Counted from the stretch's first letter, positions 36,041 through 47,365 are shown. The stretch: 64,000 nt of DNA from Ophiura sarsii (GCA_035610835.1 CM069448.1:5209607-5273606), one strand, 5' to 3'. Numbers and translations are program-made. The notes: generated by a model not told the origin, from the letters alone.

Positions 36041-36720
36041 GGCAGGATATAGGACTAAGACCAAGACTTAAATAATAGGAGGGTACGAAGCCGGCATAGG
36101 AAGGTGTAGGAGGCTGGCGCAGGCAGGATGTATGAAGGCCTACACGGGGGCCTACAGTACAGATCTAGCGTAGAGCGTCGTACAGGTGCAGTAAGATGTA
36201 TGGACATGTGGCGCAGGAATGTGTACAAAGATAGCGCAGGAACAGGAAGGCGTTAGCGCATGAAAGCGTAAGTGCGTGAAGGTGTACGAAACTGGCACAG
36301 GAAGGCGTACTAAGCTGGTGCAGCAGGAGGCTTCGTACAGAGCTGATGCACTTACTAGGCCTACAAAGCTGGCGCAGAAGGCCTGTACAGAGCTGGCGCA
36401 GGAAAGCGTGCAATACGAAGGTAGCGCAGGTAAGCGTAAAAGTATCGCAGGAAAGCGTAAAAGTATCGCAGGAAAGCGTAAAAGTATCGCAGGAAAGCGT
36501 AAAAGTATCGCAGGAAAACGTAAAAGTATCGCAGGAAAGCGTACAAAGGTATCGCAGGAAAGCGCAAAGGTATCGCAGGAAAGCGTACAAAGGTAGCGCT
36601 GGAAGGCGTTCGAAGGTAGCGCAGAAGGCGTACGAAGGAATGCAGGAAGGTGTACGAAGGAGTGCAAGAAAGCGTACAAATGGCACAGGAGGAAGCCTGC
36701 ATGAAGAGTCATGAAGCCGC
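36040..36720. repeat. minisatellite, 21-bp unit GCAGGAAAGCGTAAAAGTATC, degenerate at the edges
   Basis: At least seven near-perfect 21-bp units lie at about 36,427-36,595, with increasingly diverged GCGCAGGAAGGCGTA-type units on both sides. Because 21 is a multiple of three and the unit lacks stops, long repetitive ORFs appear on both strands (up to 199 codons, Cys/Phe/Leu-rich on the minus strand). These are repeat artefacts. Confidence 0.92.
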
Positions 36721-37379
36721 TACAAAAATCTATGGGGGTTATGAATGGCATTAATTGACTGACATTTGGGCATATTTTAATAACTAACTAATAGTAATAC
36801 TATCATGGTATCTGTGGAAAAGTAGGCCTAAAATAAAAAAGTGCCTCCCTCTCTAGCTCTAGCCTCTAGGCATAAAAAAATCCCTACCCTAACCCTAGGC
36901 TAGGCCTTTTAAGGCCAGCCTAATTTAGCCTAAACTATACATCATGTAAATGTATGAACTATTACTAGGCCTAGTAAAATTACACAAAAGTACTGACCTC
37001 GTAAGAAGTAGTCGTGAAGCCTAGTTAGGCACAACAACACTCAGTCATCATGTATGTAGTCACTTGTCAAAGTAGGAGAATCATCTGGCCGGCCGGTACA
37101 ACAATCGATTAAAAATTAACAGCTTTAAAAAACAGCTACCGCTTGTTTCATCAATGAACGAGAGCAGCGGTCGCTCAACGCACAGAACAGTCGAACTAGG
37201 CTATGTATGCCTAGAATTTGTTGTTTAATTAATATCGAGGAACAACATACACCTCCATGAACATATTATCCGGCAGAATTCTGTTGATTTTAAAGCTGAT
37301 CGTAAATAAAATCTGCTGTAAAATGTAAACAAACAGGGTGACGTAAAATCTGGCCATCTGGGATCTGCTGACTACTTCG

Positions 37380-37735
37380 CGAAGAGTGTGTGGTTGAGGA
37401 GGCACGGGATTGGTTAGAGTTTGTGTTTTATTGTACTCTTTCTTTACAGAAGAGGCTTCTTTAGGTGAATTACTTCCCCAAAATTAATAGTTTTACTCTT
37501 TACTCGCAATCATCAACCTCTGCTGAACCATCACCCCGCCGGCGCAGCGAGCCGCGCCGCGTCGTGCCGGCAGATCTGCGTGGCAAGTGACATGCATTAT
37601 TCATGTATGTAAATAAAATCACAATTCCGATTTTATTTTGCTCCTTCTATTTTCACGCTTTGTGACCAGTCCCCAAGTGGAGGACCGCGCTATGCATTCT
37701 GGGTATATTAGTTCAGCGGGTGCGGGACGACACTT
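37380..37735 (+). promoter_or_regulatory. candidate promoter region upstream of the CIDE-N gene
   Basis: A small CpG-rich block (CGCCGGCGCAGCGAGCCGCG, about 37,535-37,575) and an inverted CCAAT box (ATTGG near 37,410) lie about 500 bases upstream of the first recognisable exon. Position is the only real argument. Poly-C tracts at 37,762-37,817 separate it from the exon. Confidence 0.25.
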
Positions 37736-37761
37736 CGGGGACTGGTGGAACTTGTCTACCT

Positions 37762-37818
37762 CCCCCCCCCCCCCCACCACCCTTACACCCGCCAACCCCC
37801 CCCCCCCCCCCCCCCCCC
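37762..37818. repeat. two poly-C tracts
   Basis: C runs of about 14 and 23 bases separated by about 25 bases. ORFs crossing them are Pro- or Gly-homopolymer artefacts. Confidence 0.9.
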
Positions 37819-38104
37819 CAAAAAAGAGTTCTTCGTGCAGGACTTTTGTTGGTGAAATGCTTGCCCCCCCAAAAAAAAATAATAATAATAATAAAATATG
37901 GTCATGCTCTTTGAAAAACCAAAAAGCAAAGAAAAATGGTTTCAAAAAATTGCAGCCATTCCAAACAATTTTTTTACATTTCAAATAAAAAATACACAAA
38001 ATTTTAAAGAAATTGTTCGAAAAATTCACAAATTCGTTCGAATAAAGAAAAAAAGAGTTTTTTTTCACTGCCTTATCCATATTTTTAATGTTGTTGTCTT
38101 TCAG

Positions 38105-38195
38105 ATGGATAAGCCAAGAAGGATGTTCAAAGTGTGGCATGGGGTCACTAAAAAGAGTATTGTAGCATCGTCCCTGGATGAGCTGATCGATAAGG
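38105..38195 (+). CDS. exon 1: start and first half of the CIDE-N-like domain
   Basis: The exon follows a good acceptor (pyrimidine tract ending TTTCAG) and opens with ATG. It gives MDKPRRMFKVWHGVTKK and then IVASSLDELIDKG, ending AAGG|GTAAGT in phase 1. CIDE-N domains open with R-P-F-K-V and contain a conserved (V/M)A-x-SL-(D/E)-EL-(L/I)-x-K helix, which this matches closely. The acceptor before the ATG implies an untranslated upstream exon, not identified. Intron 1 is 6.75 kb and filled with repeats. Confidence 0.8.
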
Positions 38196-38610
38196 GTAAG
38201 TTAAAGTAAACATTCTGTGACAATGGTGCAACATTAAATAGCTGCTTTATTACAATTATGTGCAATAAAATAAAGAACAGTCAAATTGCCTAACACTTAA
38301 ATTCGTCTGAAAAGTGAAACTGTAAAATATGTTAATATTTGTAATTTTACATGGATCTGCAATTTGCAAAATTGAATCCTCTTCAAATCAATTTGGTAGG
38401 CTTTCAGGATTTAATATGAAAACATTTCTAAATTGGCAACATTTGATCCTAGGGAAAATATTGCTATGGCTATTGGCAATTTGCAAAATAAAGTATGCTA
38501 AATTGCTTGTTCATGAGTCGGACCAGGGTACACTTTTTGATCAGGTGTACCGTGTTGTGTCGGGGGTGAGATAGGGGTTGGGTACAGGTGTTTCCCTGAC
38601 CTACTAGTAT

Positions 38611-38853
38611 AGTAGTCGCCAGAATACTTCAGCACTTTTTAAAACCGCCGATGCGCGCACCTAGTTAATGAGCGTGTGGGCGGGAACATTCATGACCCAT
38701 GGATACGATTGTGGCCAATCGTATTACAGGGGCCGCGACGCGGCGAACTGCTCAAAGAAACGCTGTTGTTAGTTACGCTGTTCTACAACGCACTTCCGTG
38801 TTTACGCTGTACGCAGTTGTCACAGAAAAAGTGCCGAAGTATTCTGACCACGA
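38611..38853. mobile_element. MITE in intron 1, about 243 bp
   Basis: CAGAATACTTCAGCACTTTTT at the left end is mirrored by AAAAAGTGCCGAAGTATTCTG at the right. The interior is GC-richer than the intron around it. The target duplication is unclear. It directly abuts the 105-bp satellite. Confidence 0.72.
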
Positions 38854-38859
38854 ATGAAG

Positions 38860-39908
38860 GCTATACATTTTGAATTTGCAAATTTGCATGCCCACTCAAT
38901 TTTATATTTCATAAGGCAGCTATTTCAATTTGCATCACTATTATAAATGATTTGCTAAATAATGGCTATACATTTTGAATTTGCAAATTTGCATGCCCAC
39001 CTCAATTTTATATTTCATAAGGCAGCTATTTCAATTTGCATCACTATTATAAATGATTTGCTAAATAATAGCTACATTTCGAATTTGCAAATTTACATGC
39101 CCACCTCAATTTTATATTTCATAAGGCAGCTATTTAAATTTGCATCACTATTATAAATGATTTGCTAAATAATGGCTATACATTTTAAATTTGCATGCCC
39201 ACCTCAATTTTATATTTCATAAGGCAGCTATTTCAATTTGCATCACTATTATAAATGATTTGCTAAATAATGGCTACATTTCGAATTTGCAAATTTACAT
39301 GCCCACCTCAATTTTATATTTCATAAGGCAGCTATTTCAATTTGCATCACTATTATAAATGATTTGCTAAATAATGGCTATACATTTTGAATTTGCAAAT
39401 TTGCATGCCCACCTCAATTTTATATTTCATAAGGCAGCTATTTCAATTTGCATCACTATTATAAATGATTTGCTAAATAATGGCTACATTTCGAATTTGC
39501 AAATTTACATGCCCACCTCAATTTTATATTTCATAAGGCAGCTATTTCAATTTGCATCACTATTATAAATGATTTGCTAAATAATGGCTATACATTTTGA
39601 ATTTGCAAATTTGCATGCCCACCTCAATTTTATATTTCATAAGGCAGCTATTTCAATTTGCATCACTATTATAAATGATTTGCTAAATAATGGCTACATT
39701 TTGAATTTGCAAATTTACATGCCCACCTCAATTTTATATTTCATAAGGCAGCTATTTCAATTTGCATCACTATTATAAATGATTTGCTATTAAAATAATG
39801 GCTATACATTTCAAATTTGCAAATTTACATGCCCACCTCAATTTTATACTTCATAAGGCAGCTATTTCAATTTGCATCACTATTAATATAAATGATTTGC
39901 TAAATAAT
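38860..39908. repeat. 105-bp tandem satellite with alternating A/B units (210-bp higher-order period), intron 1
   Basis: About ten units of ~105 bp. Two variants alternate: A units begin GGCTATACATTTTGAATTTG and carry AAATTTGCATGCC; B units begin GGCTACATTTCGAATTTG and carry AAATTTACATGCC. Identical ORFs therefore recur at 210-bp spacing (39,374 and 39,584). Every unit ends in ATTTGCATCAC. One unit near 39,180 has a small deletion. Confidence 0.93.
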
Positions 39909-39910
39909 TG

Positions 39911-41425
39911 TGTGGTTAGGGGTTAGGCTATATTAAAAAAAAACCTTTTGTCTCAATCTCAAAGCTCTTCAGTTTATCAAAACCTAATGCGAAATGTATT
40001 TTTTTAATTTATTTTTTATAAATATAAAATATTGCAATTCTTGTAAAAATGATCTTTTGTATTTAAAATGATGTGATCAATGAAATTCTGAAAAATCGGT
40101 GAATCTTTGGGTTTTTTTCTTCTTTCTATAACCCGCATCAATTAAATGTGTGCGGGAGCTTTGAGACAATTTTTTTAATATAGCCTTTTAATATAGGTTA
40201 ATTTTATATTTAAACAATTTGACATAGGGTCGTGTGTTGAGTTTGGACCCCTTTGTGTGAGTGACATTGTGCTAAAAATGGAAATCACATTTTGCTTATA
40301 ACATTTTTAGCATAAAAACTATACATACGTGTATCAGGCAACAACAAAAAAAAGGTTTGTCTCAAAGCTTGCGAAGGCTTCAAAATCGGGCGGCGCGCGC
40401 CGTTTTTTGTCTTCCATATTTTTTACATTTTTGTGTCAATTTGTACTCGTCTTACTATTTGCAATCTGTAACACTTTCTGATATTGTTTTTTTTATTTGA
40501 AATGAATATTGTGATGTAGTTGTGTAATGGAAGGACAATAGTAAAATAATGTATACAAGTGGGTTTTTTAGTATCTTATTTTTTCATTTTCTTTAAAAAG
40601 ATACTTTAATTCACATAGTCATATCTTAAAATCCTATCTATCTTGAAAATCTGTCCATCAAAATGAACCAAAATGTTATACCGGATTACTTCAATACTCT
40701 AGACTACTCTAAACGCATGTCAGTAATCCTGTTTCTTTTTGACCCCAGTTTTATGTTCTGTGTTTCAATTTAGAACGTAAGAAAGACTTTAAAAAACAAA
40801 ACTTTGTTAACCATTTAAAATCACAACACACAGACCATAACAATATTTATGACAAGTTTCAAAAGCCAAATGTTACAACATCAGCGGTTTTAAGAGCAGA
40901 GGCGTGTCAACCCAAATGTTTTTGCCTGTGGAATCAAATCCACTACTGCCAGTACTAGCTTTGATGGCATGTGTATGTTTGTCTGTAAAAAAATGGCTTT
41001 AGAAGAGCCCGAACGCATGAATTTGTCCCATTTTTAATGTCATTAAATATATATATCCTGGAAAGTTTGATCTGCCTGTGGCCACATGGAAAAAACAATC
41101 AATTAAAGGTAGATGACCCGATCACATTTTCGTAACACAGAAATATTTCAAACATACAGAGATTTTCATATCATATGAAAGCTCGTATTTTTCTCATCAT
41201 CATACTGAAATTTGACGGCCTAATTCGGTATAATGAGAGAGAAATCGTCGAAATAGCCTTGAATTACCGCGAATTGATATGTTTTGATGTATTTTGAGCT
41301 ACTTTAAATATAGTTAGCTATTTTCTATAATTAATGAGCGTATGCCTAATACTTTCTACTTTTTGCACACCCTGTATAGTGTTACAGTTAACTATAAAGA
41401 AAACCCCACAAATTATACATTTTTG
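39911..41425. other. intron 1 sequence without recognised features
   Basis: AT-rich intronic DNA. No domain-bearing ORF, TIR pair or tandem array was seen. Confidence 0.45.
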
Positions 41426-41429
41426 GAAA

Positions 41430-41725
41430 GGGAAAATCATATGCTGGAAGAAATGTGAGTCCTTTTATAAAGTAAAGTATTTCATGAATATTTTTTTCTT
41501 TTGTTACACCCTATATGATTTATTGGCCACCCTGAATATCAGGTTAAAATTAGTGCCATTAAAATCCTTAGTATATCAGCTTTCCAAATGTATAGTTACT
41601 GTATATATACTTAGATGAACTATGCTTGTGATACAGTTAAAAAGGTGCCAAGAGAGGTGATTTTCACAAAATTGCTAAATGTGCACCAATTGTGAACCAA
41701 CTTAAAAAATGTGACCATAAGTATG
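41430..41725. repeat. dispersed repeat in intron 1 (second copy at 63,635-63,935)
   Basis: GGCCACCCTGAATATCAGGT, then AAAATTAGTGCCATTAAAAT, then AAGGTGCCAAGAGAGGTGAT occur in the same order here and near the right edge of the window. The two copies are about 22 kb apart, in the same orientation and moderately diverged. The ends are not defined. Confidence 0.85.
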
Positions 41726-41734
41726 CGAAAACGT

Positions 41735-42684
41735 ATGGGCGATTCCATGAAAATATGACGGAGCAAAAAAACTGAAAATTGCTCCAAAATATTTATTTTT
41801 ACCTCTATGTTGGTCAAAGCTCATGCAAAGGTTCAGGAAAAAATTGTTACAACATTTGGCTAATGTTTACTATGAAAAAATTCTACTTTATTCTTACCCC
41901 AAAAATGGTAACACGTGTTACCGGAGCAACACTTTTTTTGAAAATATTTACTTTATTGATTTGGTTTTAATTTACGCCACTTATAATTTTAATTCTACTA
42001 GTTAGGCCCTATTTAAAAATAGTAAACAATTAGATAAATTCATAACAACCACTCTACAATAGGCCATCAAAATGTTGTAACGCGTGTTACCAAACTCATA
42101 TTCAGGAAAACGTGCTAAAACCTCAATTTTCAAGTGTTATTTATCACTATTTATGGTTAATATGTTAGTTCAATTGCAAAAGTCAAAGTCAAAATTAATT
42201 TTAATTTAGAAATATAATAAAGAATCTAAGGCTAGTAAATTATGGCTGGACAAAGTGTAATGCGTGTTACCGTAACACGTGTTACCGACTATTTTGCATT
42301 TACAAAAAAGTGAGAACTTTAATTCTTGTTATTATTCTAGTTTTATAAACCTTATAAAGGTACTTGCTTACAGTAGTGACCAATTGATTGTAGGCCTACT
42401 GTAGGTTGGTTATATAGTTGAAATACACAAGCAAAACAAAGTTGGGATTTTTTTTAGTGTGTCTTTTTTCGTAACGCGTGTTACCGATATTCGGAGTGGT
42501 CTTACATTAACATGAGCTAATATTTCATATTGGTGTTAGCATGAGGATCTACAATGTAGCCTTAAGTCTTGGGTATTACAATACAAAAGATGAAAACTTT
42601 ATTCAAATTACTTTTACAGTTATATAGTGGAGAATAAAGAATGGCGCGCTTAAATGTAACGCGTGTTACCGTGGAATCGCCCAT
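41735..42684. mobile_element. TIR-bounded element with six GTAACRCGTGTTACC palindromes, intron 1
   Basis: Bounded by ATGGGCGATTCCATG (41,735) and its inverted partner GTGGAATCGCCCAT (ending 42,684). Inside lie six near-perfect 15-bp palindromes starting at 41,907, 42,077, 42,257, 42,272, 42,471 and 42,656. Intervals are 170, 180, 15, 199 and 185 bases. The DNA between them is AT-rich and not visibly repeated. There is no transposase ORF, so it is non-autonomous. The palindromes could be binding sites for a dimeric protein, possibly a transposase. Confidence 0.7.
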
Positions 42685-43369
42685 TTATGAAATTAAATGT
42701 AACTGTTGCCATGAATTAGTGTCATGATAAATGTCAAATTGAACACATTCGCCTCGTTATAGCCTGGGTCCGTTTTGACGCCGGGTTAATAGCATTTCTT
42801 CCGCCCAGTTGCCGTGTGGTGTAGTATAGTTAGGGTTAATAAATAATTTCCTAAGTCATTTTTTCATCAAATTTAGATTTTTGCCTAAAGCAGCTCTTTA
42901 CCATGGGAGGCACCTGTGGTTTAAGTGCCTCGGTAAATATTCAACTCAAATCGTGCTACCAAATCAAAAGGAGTAATTGCCTAAGTCACAGACTTAGGCA
43001 TATTTGTTGTGTGACTACTAGTATTTAGAAAGCAAGAGTGTTCTAAGTTTAGAAAGGTGATTGTAGTGCCAGAGTCTGGATCTAAAAAGGTAGAACGTAC
43101 TTGAGTGAATTTCTAAGAACTTTCATAATATTAGAATGAGCATGTAGTCAAATTGCCTAAGTCAGTACCAAGTAAAATACACAATCTGCCTACATGTAAG
43201 TCACACTGGGTACCGTATTATCCCTATTAAGCGCCCAGGGCGGTTAGCAAAGTCAATTTGGGTGGGCGCTTGATTATGTTACCTTTGTTACCTTTTGTTA
43301 AATTCATTTATCGTGGAGCATGTTCAAAAATCAAAACCACTCGCTGTACAGGCAGTGGTATTAGCACTA

Positions 43370-44045
43370 CTGTAAAATGGCATGGCTCCAAAGTTGGGTC
43401 CAGGTGAAAAAATGTCGAAAAGACCCCCTCCATCTTGTCAATGGTTGACCCCGCTACCAGTTGAAACATTTTTTGAGATTTGCACCAGTTGAACATGTAT
43501 CATATCTACTTGTAAATCAAATTTCAGCTCTGGTACTCAACTCCTTCATGGTAATGCCGAGTTTTCATTTTTTTTTAAATTGGGGTATTTTGCCCATTTT
43601 CTATGTATCATGACTGCTGAATTTGGCAACCCATTTCAGATTTTGACTAAGTATTTTAAGGAACATTTTTAAGAAAAAGTGTCCCAAGAAATTTCTGTCA
43701 CAGAATTGTGTCATTATGAAAGATATGGGGGGGGGGAAAAATTACACATTCATTTTTCAAAAAATACTAAGTCAAAATCTGAAATGGGTTGCCGAATTCA
43801 GCAGTCATGATACATAGAAAATGGGGAAAAATACCCCAATTTAAAAAATTTAAAAAAACTCGGCATTACCATGGAGGAGTTGAGAACCAGAGCTGAAATT
43901 TGGTTTACAAGTAGATATGATATGTTCAACTGGTGCAAATCTCAAAAAATGTTTCAACTGGTCGCGGGGTCAACCATTGACAAGATGGAGGGGGTCTTTT
44001 CGATATTTTTTCACCTGGACCCAACTTTGGAGCCATGCCATTTTT
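43370..44045. mobile_element. large foldback element, about 290-bp arms, intron 1
   Basis: The arm at about 43,370-43,655 reappears inverted at about 43,765-44,045, with few mismatches around a ~110-base centre. The same peptide, MFNWCKSQKMFQLVAGS, is therefore readable on the minus strand at 43,308-43,496 and on the plus strand at 43,871-44,095. This is a repeat artefact, not two genes. Its inner motif TGCTGAATTCAGCAGTCATG is amplified in intron 2. Confidence 0.88.
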
Positions 44046-44597
44046 TTATAAATACATTGATGAGTTTATACTTGCTTGTGGCTATAGACATGTGACCCTA
44101 GATTACTCATATGCAATATGGGATTCATGTGACCCCCAAAATCCCAAAAAACACTTCCGGCAGAATGAAGTGGCTACTTTGGGGGGCAATATCATAAAAA
44201 GTAAAGGGGATACAGTTGATTTGAGGTCAGATTCTTGAAATATGGCCAAAAGTAAGTTAGAATACCAACTTTCAGCTTTCTACCTAGTACGAAGACTGAA
44301 ATATAAGCTTCCAAAGTCGGACGATATTACAAATATGACTTTTCGCGAATCTTGAATAAGAAAAAACGCGTTCTCGACCATATTTCAACGGGCCATATCT
44401 GGAAAACGACATGGAGTATGATTTTACTTTTTTGCATGTGTTAATTTTTGCCATAGTCCATTAATCTGATGAAGTTTCATCAAAATCTGAGAGGGTCACC
44501 TGGGGACCACTGGTTGATTTGACATGGAATGACCCTAAAGTTATTTTTTTGTGGGTATCGGGGGGGAGGGGGGAAAAGTGCTAATTTTTTGACCCGA

Positions 44598-44695
44598 AAA
44601 ATCACCCAGCACCCCCCGGGATTCGATCGCGGGACCATCCGCACCCAAGTCTGTCCCTCTACCAACTGAGCTAACTCCCTAGCGGCTATGCGGCC
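44598..44695 (-). repeat. tRNA-derived SINE head
   Basis: On the minus strand TTAGCTCAGTTGGTAGAG (an A-box) is followed about 30 bases later by GCGATCGAATCCCGG (a B-box-like sequence). This is the internal pol III promoter arrangement of tRNA genes. The acceptor-stem halves do not pair, so it is not a functional tRNA. The body that would follow the head lies towards 44,500. Confidence 0.72.
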
Positions 44696-44941
44696 ACAAA
44701 CTCTGTGGCCACATATGCCTGCGGTAGGTGACGTCATCGCGGCAATGCAGCAGCACGTGCCTGGAGATAGTTTCTGGCAGTGAGATTCAGTGCGGTTAGG
44801 GTTATCTGTGTAAAAATGTCACACCTCAAAATACGGGGTTCCAATTCGTGGCACACGACCGAAGTTACAAGAAAATGTATTAATATGAGGGGTGTTTGAT
44901 GACTAATAGGTGTTTTTTTGTTGCTATTATTATTTTGTCAG

Positions 44942-45277
44942 GTGTTGCCAAGCTTCAGAAATCTCGTGAAGACTTCGTATGCATCAAGATGTCAGATGAT
45001 ACAGAAATCGATGACGATGAAGTTTTTCAACATTTGGATAGTAGTGTCGAGGCGATTCACTTCACCTTTAAGTCAGATGCTGTAGATGATGAAGCATCAA
45101 CTCTGGAGCAGTCACATGGAGGTGATCCGGTCATCTTGTTACCGTCTACATCATTACCTACCACATCAGCATATATAGAGCCGGTCATCTTGTTACCGTC
45201 TACATCAGCATATATAGACCCAAATGATGTGGCTGGCCCATCAACATCTTCTGGGGCGAGATCTAATGCACAGACAG
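44942..45277 (+). CDS. exon 2: second half of the CIDE-N-like domain and Ser/Thr/Pro linker
   Basis: The acceptor TTTTGTCAG and donor ACAG|GTATGC frame 336 bases that continue exon 1 in phase 1. VAKLQKSREDFVCIKM, then DDTEIDDDEVFQHLDSS, matches the C-terminal half of CIDE-N, where an acidic DGT-x-(V/I)-DDE-x-(Y/F)FQ-x-L motif is conserved. The second half holds an internal duplication, PVILLPSTS-x-AYI twice, in a low-complexity Ser/Thr/Pro stretch. The duplication is coded by an ~50-base tandem repeat. Confidence 0.82.
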
Positions 45278-45359
45278 GTATGCTAATTGAATTTTCCAAG
45301 GGGTGTGGGGGGGGGGGGGTTGAGTCAGAAAAATTTGCGACATGTTGGCAAAACTGAGA

Positions 45360-46620
45360 ATAATGTAGCAATTACAATTCTGTCACAGAAATTTCTTTAG
45401 ACACTTTTTCTTAAAAATTATACTTAAAATACTGAAATGGGTTGCTGAATTGAGCAGTCATGATACATAGAAAATATAAGTTTTTGACCAAGTATTTTTT
45501 GGAAAAATGAATGTAATTTTTTCCCTCCATATCTTTCATAATGTCACAATTAGATCACAGAAATTTCTTGAGACACTTTTTAGATCGTCCGTAGGAAGAG
45601 ACCTTATGGCAGCATCCTTTGTGTGTGTTGTCTGTGGTGCGTGTGTCCGTCTGTCAACAATTTGGTATACACTTTTTGTTTTGTCCATTTCTTCTCTATA
45701 CAGTATACCAATTGCAATCAAACTTCAATCATAGATGCAACATGGAGACCTTCATATGTTAATGAGGGCATAGGCCATACCAAGGTCAAAGGTCATCTGA
45801 GGTCAAGATGTAAAATTCAGTACACATTGTTTGTATTGTCCTTTTCTTTTCCATACAATGACCAATTGCAACCAAACCTCGGTCATAGATGCAACATCGA
45901 AACCTTCATATGTTAATGAGGTCAAAGGTCACATACCAAGGTCAAAGGTCATCTGAGGTTAAGATGTAAAATTGACCGCATGTAAAATTGATTACATTTA
46001 AACAGATGAAGTACCGATACAATTGCAACCAAACTACCCATATAAACGGACGACCTATTTGGGACCGCTGTCTCTATTTTTCTTATAAATTTTTCTTAAA
46101 TATGAAAAGGAGAGGAAAAAATTGAAACGGGTTGCTGAATTCAGCAGTCATGATACAAATTCTTGGACAAATGAATGTGTAATTTTTTTTCTCCTCATCT
46201 TTCTCATAATGTAACAATTCTGTCACAGAAATTTCTTGAAACACTTTTTCTTATAAATTTTACTTTACATCTGAAAAGGAGGAGAAAAAAATCTAAAATG
46301 GGTTGCTGAATTCAGCAGCCATGATACATAAATTCTTGGAAAAATGAATGTGTAATTTTTTTCCTCCATATCTTTCATAATGTCACGATTCTGTCAGAGA
46401 AATTTCCTGAGACACTTTTTCCTAATTTTTTTTCTTTACATCTGAAAAGGAGGAGAAAAAAAATCTAAAATGGGTTGCTGAATTCAGCAGCCATGATACA
46501 TAAATTCTTGGAAAAATGAATGTGTAATTTTTTAAATTTTTTTTTACTTAATCAAGATCTGAAATGGGTTGCTGAATTCAGCAATCATTATACATAGAAA
46601 ATGTCAGTTTTCTACCCAGT
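45360..46620. repeat. diverged tandem repeat of about 175 bp, intron 2
   Basis: Two landmarks recur in alternation: CTGTCACAGAAATTTCTT with AGACACTTTTT (near 45,379, 45,552, 46,215, 46,393) and GGGTTGCTGAATTCAGCAG with CATGATACAT (near 45,440, 46,126, 46,300, 46,471, 46,563). Intact units are about 170-176 bases apart. The unit is homologous to the centre of the foldback at 43,370-44,045. Confidence 0.82.
45584..46055. repeat. insert of two ~170-bp units with DR1/DR4-type AGGTCA repeats
   Basis: It interrupts the 175-bp array. GATCGTCCGT near its left end and ACGGACGACC near its right end are inverted, suggesting element termini. The two internal units each contain ACCAATTGCAA, TCATAGATGCAACAT and a run of AGGTCA hexamers: AGGTCA-A-AGGTCA at 45,783-45,795, continued by TCTG-AGGTCA, and again at 45,919-45,951. 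Confidence 0.7.
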
Positions 46621-46672
46621 ATTGTTTTGAAAATGATTATGTAATTTGTCAAAATGTTGTCACCTTTTGCAG

Positions 46673-46743
46673 GTCAAACTACAAAGGTTCGCACCAAACA
46701 ACTAACACTGACTACACAGGCCCAATTAGGTCCAGAAATAGTG
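46673..46743 (+). CDS. exon 3: short linker exon
   Basis: 71 bases between TTTTGCAG and GTG|GTAAGT, continuing exon 2 in phase 1 and leaving in phase 0. The peptide QTTKVRTKQLTLTTQAQLG is polar and Thr/Gln-rich with no domain. Strong splice sites and correct phase on both sides are the evidence. Confidence 0.7.
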
Positions 46744-47184
46744 GTAAGTTTTTTAGATCATAGGGAAACAGAAATCCATTTTGTATTTTTCATTGATGTT
46801 GTCACCAAGGGAATAGCCATATTTAGAAAACCGTAGAGTTTATAGATAACCATGGTTTTTCAGTGATTTGTTATGTAAAACCATCAATTATTCCATAATC
46901 CAAGGATCCCGGCTAAAAAACTTTAAAATATTTGGCTTAATTGTTAGATTTTGGAGGCAAAACCCATGTTTGGTGACAAGGAATAGTTTGATACAATCTC
47001 ATGACGATGTTTAGTTTTCCTGAAAATGGAATTTTTAGTGTAAAATATGTGGGTGCAATGAAAATTTATTGCATCGAAAGACATTGAGATCATGAAAAAG
47101 GAACCCTATAACGCCCGGAAGAAAAATGCAATCTCAGTTTTCACAGCGTGATTCTCGCTTTTGGTAGGTAGCATTTCTGGTTTT

Positions 47185-47365
47185 GCAGGCGGATTATGCA
47201 GGCGGATTATTTTTCTTCTTTTCTTTCTTTTTCTTATACCAGCAGAAGCTCACACTAAGAGTCATGTTTGGTCGTCCTCCAGAGCTCTCAGAGAGGAGGG
47301 GTGGGCAGGCGGATTATTTTTCTTCTTTTCTTTCTTTTCTTATACCAGCGGGAAGCTCACACTAA
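47185..47365. repeat. tandem duplication of about 108 bp, intron 3
   Basis: GCAGGCGGATTATTTTTCTT, a CTTTCTTTTTC tract and ACCAGC-GAAGCTCACACTAA recur at about 47,197-47,256 and 47,306-47,362. The GCAGGCGGATTAT motif itself is doubled at the start. Confidence 0.85.

Noticed and set aside
36152..36751. 199-codon minus-strand ORF rich in Cys, Phe, Leu and Tyr
   Set aside because: Direct product of the 21-bp minisatellite.
44598..44695. tRNA gene on the minus strand
   Set aside because: A- and B-box-like sequences are present but the acceptor stem does not pair; a SINE is a better explanation.
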